This document shows, piece by piece, positions 23,597 to 37,077 of a DNA stretch of 64,000 bases. The first letter of the stretch is position 1; every line of letters starts with the position of its first letter. Origin of the DNA: Amphibalanus amphitrite (taxonomy: Eukaryota > Arthropoda > Thecostraca > Balanomorpha > Balanidae); NCBI RefSeq assembly GCF_019059575.1, contig NW_024881851.1:74501-138500 (forward strand), in the 5' to 3' direction. Position numbers and translations under genes: made by a program. The notes under the pieces were generated by a model. The model worked only from the letters and a program-made list of their open reading frames with translations, searched no databases and was not told the origin of the DNA.

Positions 23597-24071
23597 TTAA
23601 AGGGACACTCCCACCTTAACATTAGTTTTGAGTTGAGATAGCCAAATTGGTGGCCATGGCCTGCAAATACCGGTTTGGGCACTCACAACATCGACAAATG
23701 CTTTAATTCGGAGATATGGAATTTCAAACTTGCAGTTTTCGGATTCTAAGGGGCTAGTGCATTGGTATGCCCCCTTAGAATTTGTGACGTCAGCGGAGAT
23801 CTAACGATTTTTAAATCTTTTACTAAAACGTTTGGTAGCACGCGGTGGTATATGCTGCTTTGCGCGCAACAAATGCCGCACTTTCAAATAAAGTCGCTAG
23901 GAACAGCGGAGATCCCAAAAAGTAAACAAAAGTAAAAGTCTAATATCTTGAAAACCGGTGAATATTTTTCGATGAAATTTGGTAGATATTCGTTTTCGCT
24001 CTTTCTGAACCGAGCGACATCACTTTCGTGCCAATTCATTAACTTTTTTGAAGGTGGGAGGGTCCCTTTAA
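23597..24071 (+). mobile_element. 475-bp TTAA MITE, copy 1
   Basis: Starts TTAAAGGGACACTCCCACCT and ends GGTGGGAGGGTCCCTTTAA. The termini are inverted repeats within a TTAA duplication. The interior is non-coding. The last TTAA (24068-24071) is also the first TTAA of the next, inverted copy. Another copy lies at 55213-55690. Confidence 0.85.
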
Positions 24072-24563
24072 AGGGACCCTCCCACCTTCAAAAAAGTTAA
24101 TGAATTGGCATGAAAGTGATGTCCCTTGGTTCAGAAAGAGCAAAAACAAATATCTACCAAATTTCACCGAAAAATATTCACTGCTTTTCAAGATATTAGG
24201 CTTTTACTTTTGTTTACTTTTTGGGATCTCCCCTGTTACTAGCGACTTTATTTGGAAGCAATAATTTGGCAGCCTTAAAGTGCGGCAGACGTTGCGCGCA
24301 AAGCAGCGTATACCACCACGTGTTAACGATGGTTTTAGTCTAAGATTAAAAATCGTTAGATCTCCGCTGACGTCACAAATTCTAAGGGGGCATTCCAATG
24401 CATTAGCCCCTTAGAATCCGAAAACTGCAAGTTTGAAATTCCATATCTTCGAATTAAAGCATTTTTCGATGTTGTGAGTGCCAAAACCGGTATTTGCAGG
24501 CCATGGCCACCAATTTGGCTATCTCAACTCAAAACTAATGTTAAGGTGGGAGTGTCCCTTTAA
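24068..24563 (-). mobile_element. 496-bp TTAA MITE, copy 2, inverted and sharing TTAA with copy 1
   Basis: Reverse complement of the 23597-24071 family, joined to it at a single shared TTAA so that the two form a palindrome of about 970 bp. The copies differ at scattered bases, so they arose from separate insertions and not from one fresh duplication. Confidence 0.85.
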
Positions 24564-26984
24564 GTCAATGTCAAATCGAAAGCATTTTGTGTGACTTCCC
24601 GAAGAACCTATGTCTGTGGTCTTATAGGTCTATCTATTATGCAGATAGGTACCTAAGTAGGTATATTTTAGGAAAAATGGAAGTAGCTGAGTTATAGCCT
24701 CACATGGGGCGATGAACACGTGCAGCAATTAACACAAACGAACTTTCTCATTGTGATTTGTCACAAGTGAATATTTTAGCACTCAGGGCAGATCCTGTTG
24801 GCCCAGCTGAAGGGTCAGATATGGTGCAAAAGGTACAGCATTGTCAATTGTCATTGCTCGATGATAGTTCGGCGATGCTGCTTTCTCAGGCGACTATCAT
24901 TGTTTAGCTGTAGCACGCATGTCAATCATGAGCCTCACCTTATGTGTGCGAGTGCCTGGGCTAGTCGAACTGCCTACAAGACGCGCCACGTGCCCTCCCA
25001 CCAGGGCACTTCACTGTCCGCCCCGTGTACGGCACAGGCGCGCCTTCGCAGACGGCGGAGCGGCCGGCCGGTATGAGTCGCACCTCGCCACTGCACTGGT
25101 CGGACGCGCGCGAGCACTCCAAGTGGACCGAGCGCCCCTCCCGACCCCCAGCGGCAGGGAACGCCGATAGATCCGGCAGGAGAGGAGGAAAGACAGGACG
25201 GCTAACGGACCGGGCATGGGTTGATGGCCAATTGGCCAGACGGGGGCACGGCTGGGCACTGCATAATCTTGTATGAATATTGAAGGGAGATCAGGATAGG
25301 AATGACAGAACTCATTTTGGGAGACATTTGACAGGAGCGTTGGGTTTGTGGTAGTGACTTCTCACTTAGCGCTGCGGCCAGAAAACAGAAACTACGCTTT
25401 GATAGATGAGCGATATTTCCCAGAGATCGTACTCCCATGCAATGAACGTTTATTTACGCTTCTGACTTGGTGTTATAAACAAAGCGACTCGTGATGGACA
25501 TTTCTTCTATACAGTATCGACAGCTTTCAGTAGAACCCAAAATAGCTAAGCTCTTTTAGTTTTAGCCCACTATACAGAACCAGAAGGAAGAAGGTACACT
25601 GAACACTCAGAAGACATCCGACCCCGATTGCATGCAGCTCGCTCGCGGGGAAATACGGATCACGCACAATCAGAGCATGGTATTGGTATCAGTTGTTTTA
25701 TTTAACTAATTTGTCATTCAGTGAATAGGGACCTGAGTAGCTTGAATGGTAGGTGCGTGAATTCAGTGCACTGAGTCCTTTAGTCCCATGGGACGGGGAA
25801 TGACCTGAGGTGGTAAGCTATTGCACGACTCTTGTTCGTTGTATCATGACTTCGTTATATTTGCCTCAGCATGATCGCCGCAGACGCCGACCGACTGGGT
25901 GCCGTTTAGTAAGCCGTAAGCAATTATCACAACTTTGGAAACTTATAATTAGTGAGGCTTATGTGGTCTCAATAAATGGCCGATGCAGCAAGCCGATGGT
26001 ATGTATTTGGAAGGTTAGACAATAAACTACAACATACTAAGTAAATGTAGAGAAAAAGTGAGGTTGTGTTGACATTATGGCATATTTTTTACGCTAATCA
26101 TGAGGTGGTCCAGTGCATGATCCATTCATATTATTTTACAGTATTCTTTTATGTAATGTTCCGTCTGTTTCTACTGATCTGAGATACGGCCGTTTTCATG
26201 CTTCCCCTCGGTGCTCCCATGCTGCATTCCCGCCGCTGTCTCGCTGATCCTCGCTCGCGCGTGCCCGTTGCGTGCCGAAGCGCCGTGTGCTGGGGCTGTC
26301 CTGGCCCCGATGACCCGACCTGCCGCCAGTGGACGCCGTGCATGGCACCGGCCGGCAGTTACGACCGTGTGAATCGTGTTATGGGTTGGCAGTCGGTGGA
26401 CGATTGTCGGGCGGTCGGACTCGTTAACAGGCTGCGAGTCGCTGTCTGCAGATCTATGTCCGAGTATACTAGCCGGAGCGCGGGCGGGTCGCGGGGAGTG
26501 AATGAAATGTGGTGCGGGCAGAGGGAGACGGTGTTCAGGGGGTGACCGGTGAGGCCGCAGTTCAGTGCGTTCTCGGATGGCGTAGGCGGTGGCCAGCCGG
26601 CGGGGACGGTCGTTCATGTCCTATCGGGCTGTCGGCCGGGCCGTCCGCCTCCGGATCTCAACACTCAGTAAACAGTGACCTCTGAAAACAAACGCTGCTG
26701 CTTGGGGGCCCGTAGATGGCCGAGGGGGGGGGAGTTAGATAGTGGGCGTCAGAGCTCGAACCGGCCCTCGAAGCTGCGCCAGATACGGCGCTGTGTTTCA
26801 AAGCTGCCGCCGTTTGTACAGTCACTGCAGATATACACAACGCCGCTTTCCTCCTCCGTGGGACGCAACCATGACCGGGCGAAAAATGGACATAGGTTGA
26901 GGCTGAGTAATATCCTGCCGATATCACACCTACGCCACGTTAGACGTTTTTGTGGCTAGTTACATTAAATGTAATATTTTAATT
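24564..26984. other. No gene recognised; two GC-rich patches
   Basis: GC-rich stretches at about 24940-25250 and 26190-26660 give several overlapping open frames, the longest about 148 residues on the minus strand at 26171-26617. They are rich in Arg, Pro and His, have no known domain and are open on both strands, which points to composition and not coding. Splice-like sites exist but nothing ties them to a protein family. Confidence 0.45.
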
Positions 26985-27610
26985 TTAACCTCGCCACGCT
27001 GGGGCTCCTACATTTTCCACTCATTCTGAGAAGAAGTAACAAACACCCTTGGCCTAACTCGGCTCTTGGGCCACGTCGTAGCCAACGTTCGAAAGAGCGT
27101 AAAAATACGAAGAAAATACTCCGGTCATTTACTCCGGGACCTGGGCCTCGTTTCATAAAGCGAGTCGTAACGTACGCCGTTTTTTGGGCTTGTTGGTATT
27201 GCAATCGCATGTGAAGCGATAAATGTATTTCCCCTTCTCCCTTCTGTTCTTGCTTGCAAGATAAATAAATTCAACGATTCAAACTATCTTCGTTGCTTCA
27301 CATGCACTTGCAATACAAGCCCAAAAAACGGCGTCAGTTACGAACTCGCTTTACGAAACGAGGCCCAGAACTCATTCAGGGGTAACATTTCGTCAATATC
27401 GACATTCCTTTTGCCTTAGTGATGATCCGCGGAACTCTGTTTTCTGATGGTCACTTGACGTGACCTGTGACCTGGTGGCTAATGAACAGACTGAGCGACC
27501 TGGGTTGGAAATTATCACATATGCAGAAGAAATGCATAAATAGGCGTCATTTTTCAAGATATCTGAAAAAAAACTCAGGAAGAGGTTCGGACGCCCCGGC
27601 TCGGCGCAGT
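26985..27610 (+). mobile_element. Degraded TTAA element interrupted by a MITE
   Basis: Starts TTAACCTCGCCACGCTGGGG, like the left end of the 62661 element, and continues with the characteristic CGTTCGAAAGAGCGT segment. It is then interrupted by the palindromic MITE at 27141-27368. The far end is too eroded to place, so the end coordinate is approximate. Confidence 0.5.
27141..27368. mobile_element. 228-bp MITE with CTGGGCCTCGTTTC termini
   Basis: Inverted termini begin CTGGGCCTCGTTTCATAAAG and end with the near-complement at 27368. A second inner inverted pair includes GGGCTTGTTGGTATTGCAA and TTGCAATACAAGCCC. It is non-coding. No convincing target duplication is visible, so the superfamily is uncertain. 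Confidence 0.75.
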
Positions 27611-28784
27611 AAGTAGTGTTGGCTGCATTTTACATGTGATGTTCTGTCATGCTATGTTCTGGTCAAGTGTTCCAGTGGTTTCATTTCGACATTTCGTTAA
27701 TATAACATCAGCAAAGACTACAAAGAGCATAGACTGCTATGTTCATGAGCAAAGACATGAACAAGACTACCTAAAAATAATAATTATCGGTATAGCAGTG
27801 CGGCACTCGATCTTATCTATTCCTTCTTAACGTTGAAATTCGTCGTGAAAGCGTTCAGCAAAATCGACCCTGTGACGGCATCAGTGGGTAAGCCCATTTC
27901 TCCCACAATATGTCAAATTGATGGGGAAAAGGCACTGCAAATTTCGCACTTCTATCTCGAAATGTTCGGGGACTACTCCTAATATTTATTATGGTGGGCA
28001 TGCGATGCTAAATCACCCCCACCTCCGACCCACGAGAGGTAAAAAATGACCGCAGGACCATAGGCGTCGCCAGAGATTGTCGGTTGGGGGGGGGGGGGGG
28101 CAAAATCAACTTTTGTGTCAAAACTTGCCTTTCCCCAGTCTTTACTTACTCGTTTTACATATCATTCGACGCGCAATGGTGCGAGGAATCCGATGGTGAC
28201 AAAGGTTTCCTTCTAGCTATGACATGTAATTTTTTACAGAAAAATTCGAAATTTTGAAATTTCATAACAAAACGACTGGTAGAATTATAGTAGCTGCGAT
28301 TGCCGACGCACTGCAGAGGGCCCCTGTGCAGATGCTCGACGCTCATGATCATTGCCCATTAAGAGGTGAAAAACGCTCCATTTAATCGGATCACCCTGCT
28401 AGAACCTCCATTCACGCATGCATGCAGAGGTTTTACGTGAAATGCATAGGACTTATCCCAGCCGCCGATCGTAGCTAAGTTGGGCATTCGGCGGAGAGTG
28501 AATGTCGGAAGTGTGAATCGGAATTCGGAAGTAATTCATCTTTGCTTCAGTGAGATGAAGTGTTTTGTTCACTCGAGTGTGAACAAAAGTTTCTCGTTTT
28601 TCGTGTGAAGGGAAGCGCTGCAAACGCGAACAAAAACTGTTAAACGGAACCAAAAGTAACGCACGGCATAGCGGCAAGGGATCCCGTAGAGATAGGTTTG
28701 TGACTTCCAGGCCATTTCAGGCCACTCAGGGTCAGTACTGACCCTCAGAAGCCTGCTTAGGATCCCGGAGATCGACGTGGGTCA

Positions 28785-29690
28785 CCTCAAATATTTACGT
28801 GTACGTGGTGCTTTAGGGCTTTCCGAGCCCAAGGTGGGGCCCTCAGAAGCAGTGTGGGCGGCGGGCGGTAAGAGACTAGGCCCAGGGTGAGCCTGGAGCC
28901 CTCGGATAGCAGTGTGAACCCTCGGGGTCTGTGTCGAATCCCTAAGGACCCTACGTAGGGACATAATAAACATGTGTTGCGGACCTCAGAGGGACACGTG
29001 GGCTGTGACCCCTCAGATGCCGGCTTGGGGTTGGCAAAGTCTGTCGCCTCAAAAATTTGGCTGAACTATCAGAGGCCAGTTAAGGTTCTCAGAAATGTTC
29101 GAAGGCTCAAAGATCCCTGTATGGGCCCTCAGAACATGAACATGAACGAGAACATGAACACCAGTGGGACTTTCAGAGGCCGGTTTGGGCCCTCTGAAAG
29201 CTTCTTTAGGGCTCACTGGAGCTCCTTAGGAGCCTTTGTTTAAAGCAAGCTCATGAGCCCTGCGACACTTGTACGGTAGGTACTTGAGCCTGTCGCAGAC
29301 ATTTGACGAGTTGAGAAAGGCCCCGAAGATTTCGTTTCACGCTTTGAACAAAAATTGTGTTAGCACTCCAAAACTTGTGAAAATCAGCTGTAAAATGTAA
29401 TAAAGAACGAACTAGGAACATGTAATGAATCACAGCATTAACATTTCCGAGTCTGGACTCGGAGTCTTGAAGATTTTGGCGACTGCGAGTCAGACTCTGG
29501 TTTGAACTGCACGCTCAAACCGAGTCAGGCCTCACAGGCATTCTCAGAAAGGTACCCCCATTTTTTCCCGACTCCAAAATCTCATCGGATCTGTATCGAT
29601 GTCAGGGGGTGCCCGGTCAGAGGTTGGGGGGGCAAGTTGCCCCGCTTGCCTCCCCGTGGCGACGCTAATGCGCAGGACTCTAGAAATGAT
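28785..29690 (-). repeat. Interspersed repeat family R, minus copy with internal expansion
   Basis: Shares segments with 56168-56632 and 32352-32660 in reverse orientation, including the end near CATTAGCGTCGC, a run around ATCGATACAGATCCGA, and the far end near GGGCTTTCCGAGCCCAAGG. Between about 28830 and 29240 it carries loose CTCAGA-containing repeats absent from the 56-kb copy. Class is unknown: there are no LTRs and no RT. Confidence 0.6.
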
Positions 29691-30507
29691 TTTTGACTTC
29701 ACATTTCCAGTGCTGCATCGCGTGCGTCTCAAAACAAGGCATTACACTCTCCTAGATTCATAGTCATAGATGGCGTTGGTATCGCACGCCTGCAGGCATG
29801 CTGCACCGCACAACACGCGGAAGTAAAATTGCGTAGGATCAACGCTGGGGAGCGTCACAGCCTGTATTTTCCTCTGGCGTTATTACAATATTATATATGC
29901 ACTATGCACGGTGTAGGCATAAGAAACCGTCAACTAACGCTCTTATTTCATCCATCGTATTTTCTGGTCCAAATCCCATGTAACGTCTCAGTGCAGCTAA
30001 ACCCCCAACCGCCCAGCCTAACCGGGTCTTCGATAAAGGCTGAATGGCTGGTGCCCCTTTCAGGGTCAGGTGCATGATCCAGTATTGAGCCCGGGTGATA
30101 CCACATAACCAGGTACGACTTCATATAACCATACCAGAATTAACTAGCTGGAGCTTATTTACCGTCATAACATCATACGACAAACGTCGAATATCACAGA
30201 CGGCGGCTCCCACGGCGATAACGTACCACCAACCATGAAAAGAGAATACAATCGACCAGATCATTCCATCACACGTACCAGCGTCCAGCAGGTTACAAAC
30301 ATATCAGGTATCAACCCCCTACATTTCCTACATTCTCAACTCATAATATACCTACTCGGATATAATGATTCCCACTTACAGCTGTGCGGCTTACTAGGAC
30401 ACAACTAAGAGCATTGCACGTGTTATTGAGCACCGTCGTTCCGAACGCGTCACGCGCTAACAGACCAGTCATCCCACCCCACGCCGTCACAGAGCGGCCC
30501 CAGTCGG

Positions 30508-32108
30508 TTAGTCGTCACTCTCCACAGAGCTCTTGAGCGCGTTCCGCTTCTGCGCGGCCACGATGCCCACCTTGTGGGTGACCAGGTAGTTGACGTGGTC
30601 CTCCAGCGGAGTGACACACCGGCTCACGTGCTCATCGCGCTCCATCAGTGAGGCCCAGTCACGCTGGAAACACACAGGGTGTTAGCGTGAAGGATCGGAA
30701 GAGGGGAGGGTGCAGGAGGGGTGTTGAGTCACTCTAAACGGTAGGCGCTACATGAATATCAGTTGGCGAACAAAGTGGGCCCCTGGTCGTTCTGGAAAAC
30801 GGCAAAAGCGTACGCATCTTCATTACTGCTAAAGGTGAAATACGGAAATAACCTTGTGAGGTCAGTCTACCGACAGGTATTTGACTGTGCTGAGTAATGT
30901 GGTTTTCACTATGCACGTCACTAGTGTTCCGTACCTTAGGGACCGAGGTGCTCGGCACACGGTGCCCCGGCACGATCCCGTGGCCCTGGTGTGACCCCGT
31001 ACCCGAGTCCCTTGGTATGACCCCGAGTCCCCTAGTGTGACCCCGAGCCCCTGGTGTGACCCCGAGCCCCTGGTGTGACCCGCACTCACCAGAGCCCGGA
31101 CGGCGCGGTCGCCGTCGGCCGGCAGCAGCGGCCGGCTGCGGCAAACCTCGGTGAACGCCGCCAGCCGCTCCATCCACGGCCAGACCATCAGGTCCAGCAT
31201 GCCCGGACGGTCGCCGAAGAAGAACGGCGTGCCGCGCCGCGCCAGCTCGGCCGCCAGCGGCTGCGGCGCACGGGCGGGAGACGGTGTCACACATCAGAGG
31301 CAGGCAGCTGAGGGGTGACGTCGAACAACGGGACGGAACACAGCCGAGACGTGACGCACAGACAGATGGCAGGAGATATTGCCACTTGCCAGGATCAGGA
31401 CAAATACGGCAAGCCATGTGTAATGTGTAACGGCAACCTATGCATCTTCTAGGTAAGCGATGATCGGCGTTATTACCTACCTGTATATTGCGCTGAAACT
31501 TTTCATGCAATTCTTCGATTTTCTTCGGCTCATCTAAATGGAAGTACATCTGGTACAATGTACCGATCACCTGAAAAAAGCATAAGAGCTAAGTTCCCTG
31601 TGAGTTCAGGAATACAGTCTCAAGACAACAATAACTATTTTGGATACGTAGAAGTGTAATTAATCCCAGATACCTACCGTGACAACATGAATCATTAGAC
31701 AATATCACTCACGCTCGCGTTATTTTTGTCCTTAATTTACGACAAATTTAGCAGACATCAACAGAGTTCGACTCGGCGGGCAGCAGCGGTCGGTCCTTCC
31801 CAACACCGCTCTCCTAGACGAGCTGCTGCTAACTGACGCAACAGTGGTCGGTCTCTAACAACATCTCTCTTCCAGACAAGCTGCTAACCGTGCCAAACGA
31901 GTGAATGAAGAAGCGGTCGGCGGCGCGGCGCCAGGGCTCTGCCGGCAGCAGCGCCGGCGTCGGGTGCAGCTCCTCGAGCAGCTCCGAGGTCACCAGGCTC
32001 TCGGGCACGAAGAGGCCGTCCTGCTCCAGCGCCGGCACCAGGCCCGGCTCGTAGAGCGACAGGTACCAGGCGGGCTTCGTCTTCAGGTTCACATTGACCA
32101 CCTCGTGT
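30508..32108 (-). CDS. Omega-class glutathione S-transferase, partial (four exons)
   Basis: The exons on the minus strand are 32108-31889, 31570-31481, 31260-31090 and 30663-30508 (stop at 30510-30508). All have AG acceptors, GT donors and matching phases. The protein starts at [17 protein letters not shown], the end of the second strand of the thioredoxin fold. It continues through [10 protein letters not shown] and [11 protein letters not shown], the glutathione-binding region, and into the helical C-terminal domain with [20 protein letters not shown], a hallmark of omega GSTs. Omega enzymes carry out thioltransferase and dehydroascorbate reductase reactions in the cytosol through an active-site cysteine. 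The exon that should hold that cysteine (CPY/CPF motif) is not visible upstream to about 38 kb. It is either in a distant exon I cannot recognise or missing. The first visible exon needs two bases from an upstream exon, so it is not the start. Confidence 0.88.
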
Positions 32109-32351
32109 CTGCCGCAGCGCCAGGGAGAGGAGAGGGCCATGAACCGGTGAGGGGACGGGGCGGTCACTACAGAGCATGTCTAGAGGAAAAGTGAAGGAAA
32201 CGTTTAGAGTGTCCGATGACCACGGCATGACGGCAATCCCATTCCAGGACCCGGATCAATAGCAAAATATTCGGCCGATTTAATCAGACTTGGTTGGGAT
32301 CAAATTGGAGTACAGTCAACAACATTCATTTGTGTTCCATGCCATACGGAC

Positions 32352-32660
32352 ATTAGCGTCGCCACGGGACGGGGGAAGGGGCAGCTTGCCCTCCCCCCCC
32401 CCCAACCTCCGATCGAGCACTCCCTGAGATCGATACAGATCCGACGAGATTTTGGAATCGGGGAAAAATGGGGATACCTTTCTGATAATGCCTGTGAAGT
32501 CGGACCAGGTCGGAGCCTTCAGTTCTTACCAGAGTCAGAGTTGGAGTCGCCAAAAGCTTCAAGGCTCCGACGCCAGACCCGAAAATGTCAATGTTTTGAT
32601 TCAATCCATGCTCCTAGTTGGTTCTTTACTCAATTTTACAGTTTATTTTCACTAAATAGT
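32352..32660 (+). repeat. Interspersed repeat family R, plus copy
   Basis: Begins CATTAGCGTCGCCACGGGAC and runs parallel to 56168-56470 with numerous substitutions. It lies upstream of the visible GST exons. It has no coding capacity. Confidence 0.65.
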
Positions 32661-32882
32661 TGTGCATGCATACGGAGCATGGAAAACTTTCACGTGACAC
32701 TCACGGAATGTTTTTAGCGGAGAGCACCAGTCGCGTCCTCTGTGCGAATGGGCACATCTTCATTGAGTAGAGTCGGAGCACGCCCGGCCGGCGGGGTGGG
32801 CATTCCGAACCTGCCGCCCAGACCACAGCCCATGTTAGCTGCGATGACTATAGTTCATTTTTTCAAACCCGGTTTGACTCCA

Positions 32883-33013
32883 GGCCCAATCTTACCAATG
32901 CCGTGAATGCAGATGCCGTGAATAGCTATCCACGGCATTGGTAATATGCCGTTGCCGTGAATGGGCTCCATTCACGGCATTTCGCCTATTCACGGCATTG
33001 GTAAGATTGGGCC
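32883..33013. repeat. 131-bp palindromic MITE with ATGCCGTGAAT repeats
   Basis: The inverted ends are GGCCCAATCTTACCAATG and its complement. The motif TGCCGTGAAT or its complement occurs about six times inside. It is non-coding and likely folds into a hairpin. No clear target duplication was found. Confidence 0.75.
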
Positions 33014-35388
33014 CAAGTTCATTATCTAAGCTCTCACGTAAGTTTTCACAACTTCAGCGTCTCGCCAAGAATTTCTCACCGCTAAAAAAAATAATAACTT
33101 CAACTTTTGCTCGGTAAATACATGGACTGGATACATGGACTGGTCTTCAAAAAATGAGCATAGGTACTACGGTCATGGTGATCACTCGTCGCAGCTGGCA
33201 CCCAATTTTTCGTACGATGACACGGTGTCAATGAATTTTAGGAAAACTTCGTTTTTCAATGTTACCGAGAACAGAATCGAGCAAGCGGCTCTGAGCGGTT
33301 CTGTCCATGGTAGGCTGGTAGTTATACATTGTCATCGCAATGCAAGTTCGATAGCATTAAATCATCATTGTTCTAATATTTAGTTCCAAAACGCACGTAT
33401 TAAATATATCGGGAATAATTCACATGCAACTTAGTCGACGTTCGATTTTTGGGGTTGATTTTTTGCCCTTTTCATTTCTAAAACGCGTGCCAAGTTAAAA
33501 AAAAAACGTACGGAGTCAAACCGGTTCTGAAAAAGCAAACTATAGCTACTTTGTCGGGCAGGTCGGACAAGAATAAGTTCCCTGATCCCCATCCACACTC
33601 GCGGACGAGCAGTTCCTTCAAACAAATTTTTGGCTATGCTAATTGCAAAAAGTTGTTACCAGCCTCATCTTCAGCAGCTCAATGACTGACTCCTTTCCCA
33701 TCTTGTTTTTGGCTCTCCAATCAACATGCTTTTATTCCTTCTCATGGTTTCAGCTAATATGCTCTGATAGATAATAATTGGGTAATATACATGGATCACC
33801 CTGCAGCTGTGTGGCAAACACATGCAGATGGGAACTATCAACTAGTAGGTACTTACCAGGGCCTAGGTGCTTGGTTTCTGATAAGATGCATGTCTGATTT
33901 GCTCCATAGCTTCTAATTGCCTGTGTGGTAACATTTCATTTGTTATTACACCCATTTTTAACAAAGGATTAGGGTTTCATACAAATATCCTTTTTTGGTA
34001 ACTGAATAAAACTCACAAGAAATATTTCTCAGACTCAGCACATTTTCCAGTGGGAATAAAACACTACATCAACTGAGCTACAGGACAACGAGACATATTT
34101 GGAGTAAGACTGCAAAGGTATGTTGAAATCCAGGATGAAAAGAGAAATCCAGAATGGTCCAATGCAAATGGTTCCTAGGGATAAAGTTGAGGTGGTCAAG
34201 TCAGACTTAAGGCAGAATTGGACTCTTTTCATACAGGAAATATCATGCAAAAACATCAAAATGTGCATCAAATCATTATTGCAATTGCATTGCACCAATC
34301 GCTTGCAGGGAGGTACGTACGATTGATGTGAGCATGATAAGATACTGGTGTCAATTGTATGCACTCATTAAAATGTGCATAATATTTTTTAGCATCAACA
34401 CAAACTCTTCCACGTCAAAGCAATCGCTGATAGTAGATAGGCTGTCAGCAGTTCATGATATTGACTCAGATGGGCACCAGTCAACTTTTACCAATAATTA
34501 TATGTAGTCAGTAGTACAGAGCCATACTTACATTTTTTGAGCATGTAGCACTCAATAGATAACTGCATGCTATTTCTGTAGCCCCTTGGCTACTTTTACT
34601 CACTAAAAGCCGATGGCTGAACATGACCGGTGTTAGCTTCTAATGAAGCTCGAAATGGAAAGCAATAATCACTAACAAAAAATGTCGAATGCCAAGCACT
34701 GCTGTTTCTATAAACTACGCACAGTGCAAATACACTCAAGATTACTTGCAAATACTGACAAAGGAATACCGGAATGCTGACAAATACTGACAATACTGGA
34801 CAATACAACACCGAAACCTCAAACTTCACTAAAGGCGCGCACACATGCCTTGTGTTCAGAATTATTGCTTTCAAATGTCAATGAACCAAATAGACCAATG
34901 CAATGCACTTAATCCATTTATCTACCCTATCCTGACACCCTTTATTGGTAAATTGAATAGATGATATAAAAATATCAATACCTGCGCAGCACAGACAAAA
35001 TACTGTATGTCACCAAGTCTATTTATCCCCGTTAGAAATGACAGATACCCCCAGGGCCATATCCTTCAATAAATCGTGCTCGAGGGCAGCGCTTTTCGAG
35101 CATTGTGGCCCGAAGGTTTGGACTTTGAATTGTGAAAAACACCCGCCCGCCGCAAAACGCAAACGCCGCAAAACGCGCAAAATGCACGCCCGAAACGCCA
35201 ACGCAACGACTGGCATACCGCTAGGATTCCAGAGATTCAGCAGCTTTTTGGTCATTTTCACAAATCAAAAAGTCTCTGCAAAAATATCCTAGATGGAAGC
35301 GCCCAACTAAAAAACGGATGGCACGTGCGTGTTCCTCGCCCCCAACTTCCTTCCTTCAGGTCAATCGTCATTTGGGTCACCTTGCTCG
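33014..35388. other. No gene recognised upstream of GST
   Basis: AT-rich sequence with short chance frames only. I searched it on the minus strand for the missing first GST exon (a cysteine-proline active-site motif) and saw none. A promoter for GST cannot be placed. Confidence 0.5.
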
Positions 35389-36190
35389 CCCAGTAAACAT
35401 GCCGACGTCGGCCCGACGTCGGCCGACGTCGGGGTGACGTCGGCAACTCGGCATCGGCATGCCGACGTCGGCCCGACGTCGGTCCAACCTCGGTACGACG
35501 TCGGCTGGATGTCGGATATGCCCGCATGTTCCGATGTCCAGCCGAGGCCCAGCCGACGTCGGGCCGACGTCGGACCGAGATCAATTGCTGAGGTCCAGCC
35601 GACGTCGGGCCGACGTCGGGGCGACGTCGGACCGACATCGGCCGCTGTTTTGACCGTTAAAATAATATAAAATACATGTTTCATGCTTCATAAAGAGCTT
35701 CTGTATTCATCCTCAGGAAACTCAAATCTTCCTCCACGCCGCAACCCCCTGATCCGGACTGGACGGGAAACTTTATCCCATTTGGGATTGCCCGTAAGCC
35801 GAGCTCGCCCGTAGTCGGGAGCGGTGAGTGCTTGGGGGCTGCTCGGCCTATCCTTTGGTCAGGCTCAGCCCCGGCAACTCACCAGGGCCGGGCCCAGTTC
35901 ATATAGAAAGGCCAGTCGGCAAGTGTCACTTTGCCAAAGTGCCACTTATCAAAGGGACACTTTGGGAAACGTTGGTGCAGGTGTGTAAGAGTGGCTATAT
36001 GAATCCATTGTGGGGTCGCCCTTTCCAATAAGTGTCACGTAACAGCAATGGGACCAGGGACTCTATATGAACTGGACCCAGGGTAATCGCCAAGAAGACC
36101 AATGTCTCCATCCTATGATCCTTCCGGCTCTGAAATGGTCTTGTCAGACCGAAAGGGCATAACCCAACAAAACAAACCGAATTCGCTAGC

Positions 36191-36262
36191 TGGCTGCGTG
36201 GTGTAGTGGTTAGCGCACTAACCTCGCGTTCGAATGACACGGGGTTCGAATCCCATCGCCGG
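36191..36262 (+). repeat. tRNA-derived SINE head (A and B boxes)
   Basis: The A box TGGTGTAGTGG is at 36199-36209 and the B box GGTTCGAATCC at 36243-36253, matching RNA polymerase III internal promoter consensus at tRNA-like spacing. A D-stem-like GTGT/GCGC pair is visible. The anticodon and acceptor stems do not fold well, so this is a SINE head and not a working tRNA gene. Confidence 0.7.
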
Positions 36263-37077
36263 GTGATGCTTTTGGCGTGTTGTCCCAGTAAACATGCCGA
36301 CGTCGGCGACTGGGGGGCTCGAATCCCGCCGCCGGTTGATACTTTTGGCCCGTTGTCCCAATAAACATGCCGACGTCGGCCCCGTCGGTCCAACGACAAA
36401 CGATCTCGTCAACCTCGGCAAACGATCTCGGCCCGACGTCGGCTCGACGTCGGCTGGACTTCGGCTGGACGTCGGAACATGCGGGCATATCCGACGTCCA
36501 GCCGATGTCGGGCCGAGGTTGGACCGACGTTTGGCCGACGTCGGGCCGAGCCTCGGCCCGACGTCGGGCCGACGTCGTCATGTTTACTGGGATGCTTGAC
36601 GACCGGCTGGGTGGACTAAACATTGCGCCAAGACACGTAGGTAATTGTCAAAAAGAATCCTCAGAATCAATGGTGTTCCAAAAATTTGGAACTCAATCAC
36701 TTTGACCCACTGGACGACACAACAGTTGCCGACCAGATGACAGTCATGACACCCCCCCCCCCCAGTAAACATGCCGACGTCGGCCCTACGTCGGGCCGAG
36801 GCTCGGCCCGACGTCGGCCCAGCGTCGGTTCAACCTCGGCCCGACATCGGCTGGACGTCGGATATGCCCGCATGTTCCGACGTCCAGCCGACGTCGGGCC
36901 GAGGTCGTTTGCCGAGGTTGACGAGATCGTTTGTCGTTGGACCGACGGGGCCGACGTCGGCATGTTTATTGGAACAACGCGCCAAAAATATCAACCGGCG
37001 GCGGGATTCGAGCCCCCCCCCCCCCCCAGTCGCCGACGTCGGCATGTTTACTGGGACAACGCGCCAAAAGCATCACC

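Noticed and set aside
26171-26617. 148-residue minus-strand frame as a host gene
   Set aside because: It is GC-rich and biased in composition, open on the opposite strand as well, with no recognisable domain or splice context.
36191-36262. Functional tRNA gene
   Set aside because: A and B boxes are present but acceptor and anticodon stems do not pair, and the sequence is embedded in a repeated palindrome, so it is a SINE-type head.
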